Of a stretch of 64,000 nucleotides of DNA, positions 40,504-49,974 are shown piece by piece. Source of the DNA: CAWCAW01 sp963714125 (GTDB lineage: Bacteria; Actinomycetota; Acidimicrobiia; Acidimicrobiales; UBA8190); assembly GCA_963714125.1 (NCBI GenBank), contig OY970234.1, positions 248,001-312,000 of the forward strand, given 5' to 3'. Numbering within the stretch: position 1 is the stretch's first letter; the number at the start of each line of letters is the position of its first letter. The position numbers and the translations under genes were made by a program. The notes beneath the pieces are model-generated. The model was given only the letters and a program-made list of their open reading frames with translations. It was not told where the DNA came from and did no database searches.

Positions 40504-41754
40504 GTGGCAGACGACAGTGCACCGCCGAAGTGGCTCCCGGCATCCGTAGGACGCGCCGGCCGAAAGGCGCAGGCCTCCGATGCCCAGGCGTTACGCGACG
40601 GTTCGGCCTGGAACGAACTTGCCGCATCCCTCGGTGCGGCCGTCGAACATCTGCATTCCGAGAAGCTTCCCGACGAGCTGCGCGGGGACGCCACGGGCTA
40701 TCGCCATCTCCTCATGCTCATGGCCCTCGGTATCGACGAAGCCCTGCGCTCAAGCGATCCGTATGACCCGTCCATCACTCCCGGCAACGTCGACGCCGTC
40801 ATGCGCTGGGGCATGGATTGTCCCGACGCCGCCTACTCGGGGGCGACCATCCGAGGAGACGCCACGTACGTGGTGCGCGGCACCCGCGGGTCGGCGCGCT
40901 ACGTGGGGCTCCAGGTCATGGCGGGCATCGAGGCCACCGCCAATGTCGTGATCGATGAACTCGAGGTCGCCGACGACGGGTCCTTCGAGATCGTGCTGTC
41001 AGCCGACGAGCACACGGGCAACTGGATGCCCCTGCACGAGACCACCTCATCGCTCGTGGTGCGGCAGTTCTTCTACGACTGGGAGAACGAAGAACCGGCC
41101 CGGCTCTCCATTGCGTGCACGTCGTCACCGAAGCGAACCGACGCGACGCAAAGTCCCGTTCCGGGTGCCGATGCCCAGGTGGGTGCCCAACTCGTGGCCC
41201 TGGGACAGTTCGTCGAGGAAAGCCTGCGTTTCTGGTGGGACATAGAAGAAGCAGGCCGCTCCCAGGGCCTGAACGTCTTTCGGCCGCCGCAGGCGCGCAC
41301 CGAAATGGGCGGTGCCGCCGAAAACGTGACGGTGTGGGGATCGTGGGAGCTCGCCGATGACGAGGCCATGATCATCGAGGTCACTCCGCCGCAAGCCATG
41401 TACTGGTCGATCTCGTTTGGTGACCATTGGTGGAAGACGATCGACTACGCCGAACACCAGTCGAGCCTGAACGGATTCCAAGCCTCCCTCGACGCCGACG
41501 GCGTGATGCGGGCCGTGGTAGCGCACCGCGATCCCGGCGTGGCCAACTGGTTGGATACCGGCGGTCACCGCCGCGGCCCCGCCATCGTGCGCTACGTGCG
41601 CGCTGGCGACGCCCCGGTGCCGAGTACGCAGATCGTCCCTTTCGATCGCATCGACGACGTCGTGCCGGCCAGTACTCGACGAATCACCGCCACCGAGCGC
41701 GCCGCGGTGATAGCCGGGCGGCGGGCCGGAGTGCGACGTCGGTTCGGTCGATGA
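40504..41754 (+). CDS. DUF1214-domain protein
   Basis: The 416-residue product (GTG start at 40504) ends in a DUF1214-type domain (AMYWSISFGDHWWKTIDYAE, then NWLDTGGHRRGPAIVRYVRA). The N-terminal 150 residues (GTRGSARYVGLQVM to HTGNWMPLHE) resemble the companion domain seen in DUF1254/1214 proteins. It precedes an SDR gene by 49 bp and starts the set leading to the P450; a role in lipid or steroid turnover is suggested by neighbours only. Confidence 0.78.
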   Translation: MADDSAPPKWLPASVGRAGRKAQASDAQALRDGSAWNELAASLGAAVEHLHSEKLPDELRGDATGYRHLLMLMALGIDEALRSSDPYDPSITPGNVDAVMRWGMDCPDAAYSGATIRGDATYVVRGTRGSARYVGLQVMAGIEATANVVIDELEVADDGSFEIVLSADEHTGNWMPLHETTSSLVVRQFFYDWENEEPARLSIACTSSPKRTDATQSPVPGADAQVGAQLVALGQFVEESLRFWWDIEEAGRSQGLNVFRPPQARTEMGGAAENVTVWGSWELADDEAMIIEVTPPQAMYWSISFGDHWWKTIDYAEHQSSLNGFQASLDADGVMRAVVAHRDPGVANWLDTGGHRRGPAIVRYVRAGDAPVPSTQIVPFDRIDDVVPASTRRITATERAAVIAGRRAGVRRRFGR

Positions 41755-41803
41755 GTCACCTCCCCCCACACCGAGAACCAACCGAAACGGAGAGGATGTC
41801 GGC

Positions 41804-42607
41804 ATGGATCTAGGACTTGGCGGTGCCACGGTGGCCGTCACCGGTGGCACCAAAGGCATGGGACGGGCCATCGCCGAGACCTATGCGGGCGAAGGGGCCA
41901 AGGTTGCCGTGCTGGCGCGCGGGAGCGAGGCCCTGGCCGCCACCACGGCGGCCTTGCTGGCGGCCGGTGCGCCCGACGCGCTGGGACTGATCGCGGATGT
42001 GACCAACCCGGCCCAGGTGAACGCGGCGTTCGCTGACATCGAGGCGCGCTGGGGAACGCTCAACGTACTCATCAACACCGTGGGCCCTGCCGCGGCGCGT
42101 TTCGAGCAACTCGACGATGACGCCTGGCACGGCGTAATCGACCTGGGCACGTTAGGAGCCGTGCGCTGCGTGCGCGCCGCCTTGCCGCTGCTGCGCGGCG
42201 CGCCGTGGGCCCGCATCGTGAATCTGTCGGCACACTCCACCCAGCGCCAGAGCGAGATGTTGGTGGCCTACACGGCGGCCAAAGCCGCGCTCACCAGCGT
42301 GTCGAAGAACCTGGCTCGCTCGCTGGCCCCCCACGGGATCCTGGTGAACACGGTGAGCCCAGGCTCGATCGTCACGGCCAGCTTCAGCGAGGGGCTACGT
42401 CCCATGTTCGAAGCCGAAGGCCTCGATCCGACCGACCCGCATGACGTCATGGCATGGATCACCAGGCATTTTCACCAGCCCGCCGACCTGGGCCGGGCGG
42501 GGCTGCCCGAAGAAGTGGCCGCCGTCGTGGTCTTCCTGGGGTCGCGTCGCAACGGCTACTGCACCGGTGCGAATGTCAATGTCGACGGAGGGTCAGATTT
42601 CGTATGA
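41804..42607 (+). CDS. Short-chain dehydrogenase/reductase
   Basis: The 267-residue product has the SDR nucleotide-binding motif GGTKGMG (residues 14-20), a NTVG loop, and the catalytic Ser (NLSAHS) and Tyr-x3-Lys (AYTAAK). It is a classical SDR using NAD(P)H on a carbonyl or alcohol. It overlaps the sulfotransferase start by ATGA, so the two are translationally coupled. Confidence 0.9.
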   Translation: MDLGLGGATVAVTGGTKGMGRAIAETYAGEGAKVAVLARGSEALAATTAALLAAGAPDALGLIADVTNPAQVNAAFADIEARWGTLNVLINTVGPAAARFEQLDDDAWHGVIDLGTLGAVRCVRAALPLLRGAPWARIVNLSAHSTQRQSEMLVAYTAAKAALTSVSKNLARSLAPHGILVNTVSPGSIVTASFSEGLRPMFEAEGLDPTDPHDVMAWITRHFHQPADLGRAGLPEEVAAVVVFLGSRRNGYCTGANVNVDGGSDFV

Positions 42608-43785
42608 GTGACGACACCGGGGTTCCGGGTATCGGCATCGACGCCGAGAGCCTCATCGCCGGCGCCGTGGAAGCGACCGGGCTCGAAGACTTCGGCCCCG
42701 GTGATATGGACGAGGCCTTGGGCCGGCTCACCGAAGCCCTGGCATCCGAGGGTGCGCTCACCGAGCTCGGTGGGCAGATCATGAAAATGCGGTTGGAGAT
42801 GTTGCTCGCCAACCGACTGCTGATCACCGACGTCCACAAGACCCATCCCGACATCGCCGACGGGACCATCGGCGCACCGGACGCTCCGCTGTTCATCATC
42901 GGCTTGCCGCGTACGGGCACGACGGCGCTGTCGAACTTGCTGGCCGCCGATCCCGCCATTCGGTCGTTGCGGCTGTGGGAATCGAGTGCCCCGGTCCCCC
43001 CACCGGAGTCCGCCACTGAGCACGACGATCCCCGTATTGCCGACGCGGCGGCGGGACTGGAGGCGATGTACAGCACGTTTCCCAAGATGCGGTCTCTGTA
43101 CTTTCAGACGGCCACCGGGCCCACCGAGTGTCAGGACCTTCTCGGCATGGCCTTTCGCACGGCCCACTTCGACGGCATGGCGCGCATACCGAGCTATGTC
43201 GAGTGGGCCATTGACTGCGACATGGCCCCCGCCTATGCCATGCATAAGCGCACGCTCCAGTTGCTGCAGTGGCACTGCGGGCCGCGGCGTTGGCACCTCA
43301 AGACACCGGTGCACATGCTCTCGCTGGACGCCCTCGATGCCGCCTACCCCGATGCCTGTTTCTTGTGGACTCATCGCGACCCGGCCGCCGTGTTGGGATC
43401 GGTGTGCAGTTTGGTGCAGTACACGCGCAGCTGGGTGGGCGATCCCGGCGATCCCATCGATCTTGGCGCCGAGCAATTGCACCTGTGGGCCGAGGCCATT
43501 CGGAGGGCCATGGACTTTCGGGCCCGACACGGAGAAGCGCGCTTCGCCGACGTGTCCTTCGACGTGCTCAATGCCGACCCGGTACGTGCCGTCGAAACGG
43601 CTTACGCCAACCTCGGCCTCGAGCTGGACGGTCCCCGCCGCGACGCCATCGGGGCCTGGGCACTCCAGCACCCGCCGGGCAGCCATGGCACTCACGAGTA
43701 CGCCCTGGGTGATTTCGGCCTCGACCCAGGCGCCGTGAGCGGCGCCTTTGCGCAGTACACCGAACGCTTCGACGTGACGGCCTGA
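42604..43785 (+). CDS. Sulfotransferase family protein
   Basis: The 393-residue product has the PAPS-binding P-loop-like motif GLPRTGTTALSNLL, a WHLKTPVHM segment and HRDPAAVLGSVCSLVQ corresponding to the 3'-phosphate-binding region of the Sulfotransfer_3-type family. Such proteins in mycobacteria and Acidimicrobiia modify lipids or sterol-like molecules. The start ATG at 42604 overlaps the SDR stop. A minus-strand frame covering the same region is a shadow. Confidence 0.85.
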   Translation: MSDDTGVPGIGIDAESLIAGAVEATGLEDFGPGDMDEALGRLTEALASEGALTELGGQIMKMRLEMLLANRLLITDVHKTHPDIADGTIGAPDAPLFIIGLPRTGTTALSNLLAADPAIRSLRLWESSAPVPPPESATEHDDPRIADAAAGLEAMYSTFPKMRSLYFQTATGPTECQDLLGMAFRTAHFDGMARIPSYVEWAIDCDMAPAYAMHKRTLQLLQWHCGPRRWHLKTPVHMLSLDALDAAYPDACFLWTHRDPAAVLGSVCSLVQYTRSWVGDPGDPIDLGAEQLHLWAEAIRRAMDFRARHGEARFADVSFDVLNADPVRAVETAYANLGLELDGPRRDAIGAWALQHPPGSHGTHEYALGDFGLDPGAVSGAFAQYTERFDVTA

Positions 43786-43871
43786 GCACGCCGCCGGCGC
43801 CGACGGGTTCGCCTTGTGCGACCGGGAGGCCGGTGACACGATGAGCCTCTGCGGAGGGGGACACCACCACC

Positions 43872-45071
43872 ATGCCCGATACTGACGTTCGAGAGATCCG
43901 GCTTCTAGACGGACATTTCTATGCCGGGGATCCGTACCCGACCTTTGCGTGGATGCGCCACCACGCGCCTGCCTACCTCGACGAGGAGAGCGGCATCTGG
44001 GGGATCACGCGCTACGAGGACGTGCGCGCCATCGGACAGGACCCGCAGAACTTCTCCAGCGCCAACGGGGCCCGGCCCGACGTGGTGCTGCCGTACATGA
44101 TCGACATGGACGCTCCCGATCACCGCAAGCGCCGACGCATAGTCAGTGCCGGGTTCACGCCCGAAGCGGTACGCATCCGCCAGCCCCGTGTCGTCGAGGT
44201 GTGCAATCAGATCATTGACGCCGTGTGCGAGAAGGGCTCTTGTGACCTGGTGGCCGACATCGCCGCTCCCCTGCCCCTGATCATGATCGCCGACATGCTG
44301 GGCTTCGCCGAGGAGGACTGGCCCAAGCTGCTGGAGTGGTCCGAAACGTTGTTGATGTCCCAGGGCTCACCTGATCCCGATGCGATGGAGAGAGCCACCG
44401 CCGCCTACGTCGAGTGGGACGGCTTTATCCGGGCCCTGATCGCCGAGCGCCGGGAATCGGGGGCGGCCGACGATCTGCTCGGCGTCTTGGTGCAGGGCGA
44501 GGTGGATGGCGAGCGGCTCGACGACGATTCGCTGGCGCACGAGTCCCTGCTCATCCTCATCGGTGGTGACGAGACCACTCGCCACGTCATCAGCGGGGGC
44601 ATGGAGGCACTGATACAGCGCCCCGCGCAGTTCGAAGCCTTGCGCAACGATCGCAGCCTCTTGCCGAGCGCAGCCGAGGAGATGCTGCGGTGGGTGACGC
44701 CCATCAAGAACATGAAGCGCACCACCACCACCGACGTCGAACTGCACGGTAAGACGATCGGCACCGGTCAGAGCGTCTTTTTGCTCTACCCGTCGGCAAA
44801 TCGCGACGAGACGGTCTTCGCCGACCCCGACACATTCGACGTCGCCCGTCAGCCCAACGACCACCTGGCCTTCGGCTTCGGCGCCCACATGTGTCTCGGT
44901 AACCGCCTGGCGCGCGCCGAGCTGGTGGGCATGGTCGACTGCCTCGTCGAGCGACTCCCCGATCTGCAACTGGCCGGCGACGAACCGCCCCCACTGCGGG
45001 TCTCGAACTTCATCGTCGGTTACGAGACGATGCCGGTGACTTTCACCCCTACGGCGCGGCTGCGAAGCTGA
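43872..45071 (+). CDS. Cytochrome P450, CYP142/125-like
   Basis: The 399-residue product has the I-helix motif GGDETTRHVISGG, ExxR (EEMLR), and heme-binding FGFGAHMCLGNRLA with Cys341. The I-helix matches what I recall of CYP142, which hydroxylates the side chain of cholesterol in mycobacteria. The setting (SDR, sulfotransferase, DUF1214) supports steroid or lipid oxidation, but the substrate is inference. Redox partners are not in the window. A hairpin at 45074-45103 ends the unit. Confidence 0.92.
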   Translation: MPDTDVREIRLLDGHFYAGDPYPTFAWMRHHAPAYLDEESGIWGITRYEDVRAIGQDPQNFSSANGARPDVVLPYMIDMDAPDHRKRRRIVSAGFTPEAVRIRQPRVVEVCNQIIDAVCEKGSCDLVADIAAPLPLIMIADMLGFAEEDWPKLLEWSETLLMSQGSPDPDAMERATAAYVEWDGFIRALIAERRESGAADDLLGVLVQGEVDGERLDDDSLAHESLLILIGGDETTRHVISGGMEALIQRPAQFEALRNDRSLLPSAAEEMLRWVTPIKNMKRTTTTDVELHGKTIGTGQSVFLLYPSANRDETVFADPDTFDVARQPNDHLAFGFGAHMCLGNRLARAELVGMVDCLVERLPDLQLAGDEPPPLRVSNFIVGYETMPVTFTPTARLRS

Positions 45072-45073
45072 CC

Positions 45074-45103
45074 CCGACGTAAGCCGGGAACGGCTCACGT
45101 CGG
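45074..45103. terminator. Bidirectional hairpin terminator
   Basis: CCGACGTAAGCC and GGCTCACGTCGG form a 12-bp stem with one mismatch and a six-base loop, located between the convergent P450 and exporter genes. Confidence 0.65.
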
Positions 45104-45114
45104 CGCCGCGCCGC

Positions 45115-46611
45115 CTAGTGGTGGCTCACAGGCGTGGCCTCGAGCGCACACGACAGCGGTGTCCTCGGCGCCGGCTTGGCCGCTGTGCCCATGGGCGCCG
45201 GATTTCTGATGAAGACGGCCGCTATGCATCCGCCCACGACGGCAGCAGCCGCCGATATGCCCACGGCCGTGCGAAATCCTGCTTCGAGCGCGGCGGGGTG
45301 CAGGTAGGCGGCACTGGTGATCCCGGCCAGCGCCGGGAGCACGGCCACCGCCACCAGCTGGGCCGTGCGCGCCACATCGTTGTTGACCGCCGAGGCCATG
45401 GCCGCGTGCGCCGTGGGGGCCGACGACAAGGCGGTGGCGGTGAGGGGGGCCACCGTCGTGGCCAGCCCGATTGACAGCAGGATGACGCCAGGAAGGACCT
45501 CGGTCAGGTAATCGCCAGAGCTGCCCACCAGGCGCAACAACAGCATGCCCCCACCGACGAGCACCGGTCCCACCGACATCTGCAGGCGCGGCCCGATCTT
45601 TCCCGCCAGCGCGCCCGAGCGTGCCGAGAACACCAACATGATGGCCGTCAGCGGAAGCAGCGAGATCCCTGCGTCCAGCGGGGAGTAGTGCGCCACACGC
45701 TGGAGCACTACTGGCAAGAGAAACAAGGCGCCACCCAGCGCGCCGTAGACAACGAAGGTCACCACATTGGTGGCGCTGAACTGACGTGACGCGAACAGCC
45801 CCATGTCCAAGAGGGGATGCTTCTCGTGGCGCTCGACCACCACGAAGGCGACCACACATGCCACCCCGGCGATAACACTGCCGAGGACCACAGGTGCGGT
45901 CCATCCCCGGCCGGATTCCTGGATCAGACCCATGGTGATACCCAGGAGTCCGGCCGAAGCCAATACGGCCCCGACGATGTCGAGCCGACCGGTGACGGTG
46001 GGGTCCTTGGTCTCGGGCACATGGCGCGTAGCCAGCGCCGCTACCACCACGGCCAGGGGGACGTTGATCAAGAACACCAGTCGCCACGACACGGCTTCGA
46101 TCAAGAACCCACCCAGAAACGGCCCGATGGCGGTGCCCACTCCCCCTAGGCCGGACCACAGCCCGACGGCCCGGGCGCGGTCTTTGGGAACGAACGACGT
46201 CTGCAAGATGGCCAGTGATCCGGGGGTGAGCAACGCGCCACCGATGCCCTGGAGACCGCGCGCCACGATGAGGGTGCCGACGTTGGGTGACAGCGCGCAC
46301 ACGAGCGACGCCACCGCGAACCAGATCACCCCGATGACGAAGACGCGCCGGCGCCCCAAACGATCGCTCAGGGCCCCGCCGAGCAACAGGAGGCCGGCCA
46401 AGCTCAACAGGTACGCGCTGACGACCCACTGCAAACTCGTGATGGATACCCCGAAGCTGCGACCGATGGCGGGCAGGGCGATGCCCACCACGGTGGAGTC
46501 GATGGCGACGACGGTCGAGCCGAGCACGGTGGCCACCAGCACCCAGCGACCCGGCGCGCTTTGCAGTCGCAGGGTCAGGGTTCCGTCACCCGACTCCGGA
46601 AGCGACGTCAA
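45115..46611 (-). CDS. MFS exporter, DHA2 (EmrB/QacA-type) family
   Basis: The 498-residue product has 14 predicted membrane helices. DHA2-type motifs are seen in helix 1 (VLGSTVVAIDSTVVGIALP), GALSDRLGRRRVF after helix 2 and GPFLGGFL in helix 5. Such proton-driven exporters pump drugs or lipids. It follows the threonine ammonia-lyase by three bases, so they are one transcription unit, perhaps only by chance of genome layout. A second minus-strand frame across the same DNA is a shadow. Confidence 0.9.
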   Translation of the reverse strand: MTSLPESGDGTLTLRLQSAPGRWVLVATVLGSTVVAIDSTVVGIALPAIGRSFGVSITSLQWVVSAYLLSLAGLLLLGGALSDRLGRRRVFVIGVIWFAVASLVCALSPNVGTLIVARGLQGIGGALLTPGSLAILQTSFVPKDRARAVGLWSGLGGVGTAIGPFLGGFLIEAVSWRLVFLINVPLAVVVAALATRHVPETKDPTVTGRLDIVGAVLASAGLLGITMGLIQESGRGWTAPVVLGSVIAGVACVVAFVVVERHEKHPLLDMGLFASRQFSATNVVTFVVYGALGGALFLLPVVLQRVAHYSPLDAGISLLPLTAIMLVFSARSGALAGKIGPRLQMSVGPVLVGGGMLLLRLVGSSGDYLTEVLPGVILLSIGLATTVAPLTATALSSAPTAHAAMASAVNNDVARTAQLVAVAVLPALAGITSAAYLHPAALEAGFRTAVGISAAAAVVGGCIAAVFIRNPAPMGTAAKPAPRTPLSCALEATPVSHH

Positions 46612-46614
46612 CGT

Positions 46615-47895
46615 CTACACCAACAGGTGGAACAACGGGCTGTCGGGGGGGACCTCCTGCACATCGAGTCCCGAGGTGGCGATGCGCGCCAGAAGGGGAG
46701 CCAGGTCGTCGCGCTCAGCCAGTTCCACACCGACCAGCGCGGGGCCGAATTCCCGGTCATTCTTCTTGATGTACTCGAACAGCACGATGTCGTCGCTCGG
46801 GCCCAGGCACTCGTCGAGAAAACGACGTAGCGCGCCGGGCTGCTGGGGAAAACTCACCAGGAAGTAATGCTTGAGACCTTGATACACGAGGCTGCGCTCG
46901 ATGATCTCGTCGTAACGGGCCACGTCGTTGTTGCCCCCGCTCAATATGGCCACCACGTTGCGCCCCGAGATCTCCGACGCCACGTCATCGAGAGCGGCAA
47001 TGGCGAGGGCGCCGGCCGGCTCGGCCACAATGCCGTCGTCTTGGTACAGCGCCAGCTGCTCGGTGCAGATCCGGCCTTCGGAGACGACGACGATCTCGTT
47101 CACCAACTCGCGCACGATGGCGAAGGTCAGTGAGCCCGGCGTACGCACCACGGCCCCGTCGACGAAGTCGTCCTCAATATCGATGGTGATGGGACCCCCG
47201 GCCTCCAACGAACGCAGCATGGCCGGGGCCCCGGCTGGTTGCGCACCCACAATGCGGGTGGATGCGCCCAGACCATCAAGGGCAACGGCGATGCCGGCGA
47301 TGAGCCCACCGCCGCCGATCGGCACCACACAGACATCGGGAGCCGCCCCCAGTTGTTCGACCAGTTCCAGGCCAACGGTTCCCTGCCCCGCCACGGTGTC
47401 GGGATGGTCGAAGGTGGGCACCACCGTGGCCCCCGTGTCGGCCGAGTAGACGGCGGCGGCGGCCTGGGCGTCGTCAAAGCTGTCGCCGGCAAAGCGGACC
47501 TCGACCAGCGTTCCGGCCAAGGCCTTGATGCGGGCCACCTTCTGACGAGGGGCGCGCCGGGGCAGAAACACCGCGCCGCGCACACCGAGATGACGACAGC
47601 TCCACGCCACCCCTTGGGCGTGGTTGCCCGCACTGGCGCACACCACACCGGCATCCAAGGCGGCGGCGGGAAGTCGCGAGATGAAGTTGAAGGCCCCGCG
47701 GATCTTGTAGGACCGCACCACCTGCAAGTCTTCGCGCTTGAGGTAGACCGAGGCGCCGTAGCGCTCCGACAGACGTTCGGACAGTTGCAGCGGGGTCCGC
47801 CCCACCACCGGCGCCAGCCGCGCACCGGCCGCCTTGACGTCGTCGATCCCCACCCGGTCGCGCCAGTCCGACACAGGCGTACCGGGTGCACTCAC
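46615..47895 (-). CDS. ilvA: Threonine ammonia-lyase
   Basis: The 426-residue product deaminates threonine to 2-oxobutanoate, the first step to isoleucine. Lys64 in RSYKIRGA binds pyridoxal phosphate, SAGNHAQG holds the phosphate region, and GGGGLIAG follows in the middle. The C-terminal segment (LKHYFLVSFPQQPGALRRFL) is an ACT-like regulatory domain, so feedback by isoleucine or valine is likely. Length and order fit biosynthetic IlvA with a single ACT-like region. Confidence 0.92.
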   Translation of the reverse strand: MSAPGTPVSDWRDRVGIDDVKAAGARLAPVVGRTPLQLSERLSERYGASVYLKREDLQVVRSYKIRGAFNFISRLPAAALDAGVVCASAGNHAQGVAWSCRHLGVRGAVFLPRRAPRQKVARIKALAGTLVEVRFAGDSFDDAQAAAAVYSADTGATVVPTFDHPDTVAGQGTVGLELVEQLGAAPDVCVVPIGGGGLIAGIAVALDGLGASTRIVGAQPAGAPAMLRSLEAGGPITIDIEDDFVDGAVVRTPGSLTFAIVRELVNEIVVVSEGRICTEQLALYQDDGIVAEPAGALAIAALDDVASEISGRNVVAILSGGNNDVARYDEIIERSLVYQGLKHYFLVSFPQQPGALRRFLDECLGPSDDIVLFEYIKKNDREFGPALVGVELAERDDLAPLLARIATSGLDVQEVPPDSPLFHLLV

Positions 47896-47905
47896 GAGAC
47901 AGAGA

Positions 47906-48832
47906 CTACGGCGGTGGCGCCGGAGATTCGGGCGCCACGAGCCCGACGCGCTCGGCCACCCCCGACAGCTCCGCTTTGGCTTCGTCCAGATCCGGCCGCA
48001 CGCACGTCACCACGAGCCGGTCGACGCCCATGTGGGCCACCTTTTCCATCGTCTCCGCCGTTGTGGTGGACGCCACCCCGGTCAGCGTCACCTCAAGCGC
48101 TTCGGGGTCACGTCCGGCGGCCTTCGTCTCACTCTTGAGGCGCTCTATGGCCGCCACCAACTCGTCGCCTTGCAGCCCGAGCGGATGCCAACCGTCTCCG
48201 AGGCGGGCCGCCCGGCGGATCGACCCCGGGCTGTGCCCACCGATATGGATGGGGATGCCCGAGGGGCGCGTCGGCTTGGGATAGCTGTGGGCGCCAGAGA
48301 AGCGAAAGAACTCTCCCGTAAACGACACACCTTCAGGTCCGTACGGTCCCCACAAGGCCCGCATCACTTCGATCGATTCGTCGGCGCGCCGAGCCCGGCT
48401 GTCGAAGTCGGTGCCACAGGCTTCGATCTCTTCACGCATCCACCCCAGTCCGACGCCGAGGCGCAAGCGGCCCTTGGACAAGACGTCGATAGTGGCCAGC
48501 CGTTTGGCCAGCACGACGGGGTGGTGCACAGGCAGGACCACGATGCCGGTGGCCAGCCCCAAGGTCGTGGTGGCCCCGGCCACAAAGGCCAGCGTGTCGA
48601 GGGGATCGGGAATGGCACAGTCGTCGGGAAGCGGCATGCGCCCCGAGGAGGCATACGGGTACCGGCTCGTGTAGTCGGAGATGACCACGGCGTGCTCCAC
48701 CGTGACGATCGACTCGAAGCCACACGCCTCGGCGTGGCGGGCGAAACCCACCATCCAGTGCGGATCGGCGCATACCCCGGCCCGTACCGGCGGGAGTGCG
48801 GCCACCGCCACCGTCGACGCCACCTTGGACAT
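47906..48832 (-). CDS. LLM-class F420-dependent oxidoreductase
   Basis: The product (308 aa from ATG 48832, MSKVASTVAVAALPPVRAGV) has the bacterial luciferase-like barrel: ARHAEACGFESIVTVEH, TLGLATGIVVLPVHHP, and GRLRLGVGLGWMREE. These are LLM features common in F420-dependent enzymes of actinobacteria. The frame extends to 49090, but the added part contains the leader of the divergent small gene. The substrate is unknown. It lies about 10 bp after ilvA's start on the same strand. Confidence 0.85.
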   Translation of the reverse strand: MSKVASTVAVAALPPVRAGVCADPHWMVGFARHAEACGFESIVTVEHAVVISDYTSRYPYASSGRMPLPDDCAIPDPLDTLAFVAGATTTLGLATGIVVLPVHHPVVLAKRLATIDVLSKGRLRLGVGLGWMREEIEACGTDFDSRARRADESIEVMRALWGPYGPEGVSFTGEFFRFSGAHSYPKPTRPSGIPIHIGGHSPGSIRRAARLGDGWHPLGLQGDELVAAIERLKSETKAAGRDPEALEVTLTGVASTTTAETMEKVAHMGVDRLVVTCVRPDLDEAKAELSGVAERVGLVAPESPAPPP

Positions 48833-48908
48833 GTCCGAACTGTAGTGGGGACCTTGCCTGTCCCCGCACCACAGTAAGTGGTTGAAAACATCACTCGTGC
48901 GGGTAATA

Positions 48909-48963
48909 CCCCGTTGCTCCTTCAGCGTTGTGGGTGAAGTCCCGATGCCTAGGGCAACGAGGG
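48909..48963 (+). promoter_or_regulatory. Possible structured leader covering an SD sequence
   Basis: CCCCGTTGC (48909-48917) can pair with GCAACG-A-GGG (48954-48963), and GGGTGAAGTCCC forms a small hairpin between them. The right arm runs into GAGGGAGG, the ribosome binding site of the 62-aa gene. Just upstream TTGAAA and TAATAC at 16-bp spacing may be a promoter. It does not match a riboswitch class I can name. Confidence 0.3.
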
Positions 48964-48970
48964 AGGGGTT

Positions 48971-49159
48971 ATGTCGCTGGGCGAACGCTGTGACGAGATT
49001 GTCAGGCTGATCGACGAGACGTTGGCATCCATCGAGGCCGAACCGGCAACGGACAATGGCCCGGACACCGTCGACATGACGGCTACCCACCCGGCGCGCC
49101 TGGCGGCACGTACCAAGGCGTCAGTTCCTTCGACCCGCCGGATGCTGCGCCGGGTTTGA
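48971..49159 (+). CDS. Small hypothetical protein (62 aa)
   Basis: The 62-residue product (MSLGERCDEIVRLIDETLAS) starts after a strong GAGGGAGGGG site, has an N-terminal helix and a basic tail (RRMLRRV), and is followed by a hairpin terminator. It is acidic at the front and basic at the end. No family is recognised. Its position with its own leader and terminator suggests a stand-alone gene. Confidence 0.6.
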   Translation: MSLGERCDEIVRLIDETLASIEAEPATDNGPDTVDMTATHPARLAARTKASVPSTRRMLRRV

Positions 49160-49164
49160 GTGCA

Positions 49165-49184
49165 CGCCGGCCTTAGGGCCGGCG
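49165..49184. terminator. Bidirectional hairpin terminator
   Basis: CGCCGGCC and GGCCGGCG form a perfect 8-bp stem around TTAG between the convergent small gene and the ABC ATPase gene. Confidence 0.65.
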
Positions 49185-49191
49185 GACCGCT

Positions 49192-49974
49192 TTAGGCCTC
49201 GGTGTCGCTGGCCACCAAGCCGTCGCGCAAACGCAGACGGCGGCGAGCCTTGCCAGCAACCTCAGGATCGTGGGTGGCCACCACCACGGTGACGGTGCTG
49301 GCGGCCTGCAAGTCGGCGAGCAGGTTCATCACTTCGCCCGCACTTTCCGAGTCGAGGTTCCCCGTGGGCTCGTCGGCCATGATCACGCGGGGGCGGTTGG
49401 CCAAGGCGCGGGCAATAGCGACACGTTGCTGCTCCCCACCCGAGAGTCGAGACGGCAGGTGCTCGAGGCGATGGCCGAGCCCGACTTGCGTCAACAACTC
49501 GGTGGCCCGCTCGTGGCGCTCGGCGCGAGACGGATGGTGCGGCGCCATGGCGATGGCCACGTTTTCGGCCGCCGTCAGGGTGGGAATGAGGTTGAACTGC
49601 TGGAAGACGAAGCCGATCTCACGGCTGCGAATGGACGTGAGCTCCTTGTCCGGGGCCTTACCCAACTCCTTGCCGTCGAAGCGGATGGTGCCGCTGGTCG
49701 GCGTGTCGAGTGCACCCAGGAGTTGCAGCAGCGTGCTCTTTCCCGAGCCACTGGGGCCTTCAAGGGAGAGGAATGAACCCGCCGCGATGTCGAGGTCGAT
49801 CGACTTCAGAGCCAGAACGTCAACGCCACCGCGCGAGTAGCGGCGCTCGACGCTGCGCAGCTCGTACAGCGTCTCCTGCGCACTCGCCTTGCCATTGGTT
49901 TTGCCGTTGGCTTTGTCATCGGTGCGCGCCTCTGGCGCGTCATCGGTGCTCGGTTCTTGCTCTTCGTCGCTCAT
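49192..49974 (-). CDS. ABC transporter ATPase (MacB/LolD-like)
   Basis: The 260-residue product starts at ATG 49974, overlapping the permease stop. It has Walker A GPSGSGKST, the Q-loop (FVFQQFNLIPTL), signature LSGGEQQRVAIARAL and Walker B VIMADEPTGNLDS, as in LolD/MacB-type ATPases that energise extrusion rather than import. The first 35 residues are charged and probably disordered. Confidence 0.93.
   Translation of the reverse strand: MSDEEQEPSTDDAPEARTDDKANGKTNGKASAQETLYELRSVERRYSRGGVDVLALKSIDLDIAAGSFLSLEGPSGSGKSTLLQLLGALDTPTSGTIRFDGKELGKAPDKELTSIRSREIGFVFQQFNLIPTLTAAENVAIAMAPHHPSRAERHERATELLTQVGLGHRLEHLPSRLSGGEQQRVAIARALANRPRVIMADEPTGNLDSESAGEVMNLLADLQAASTVTVVVATHDPEVAGKARRRLRLRDGLVASDTEA

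Noticed and set aside
42556..43839. 427-codon minus-strand frame over the sulfotransferase
   Set aside because: No motifs; the plus-strand frame has family motifs and ATGA coupling with the SDR gene.
45095..46429. 444-codon minus-strand frame over the DHA2 exporter
   Set aside because: Same strand, different frame, Arg/Gly-rich composition; the exporter frame has clear membrane helices and motifs.
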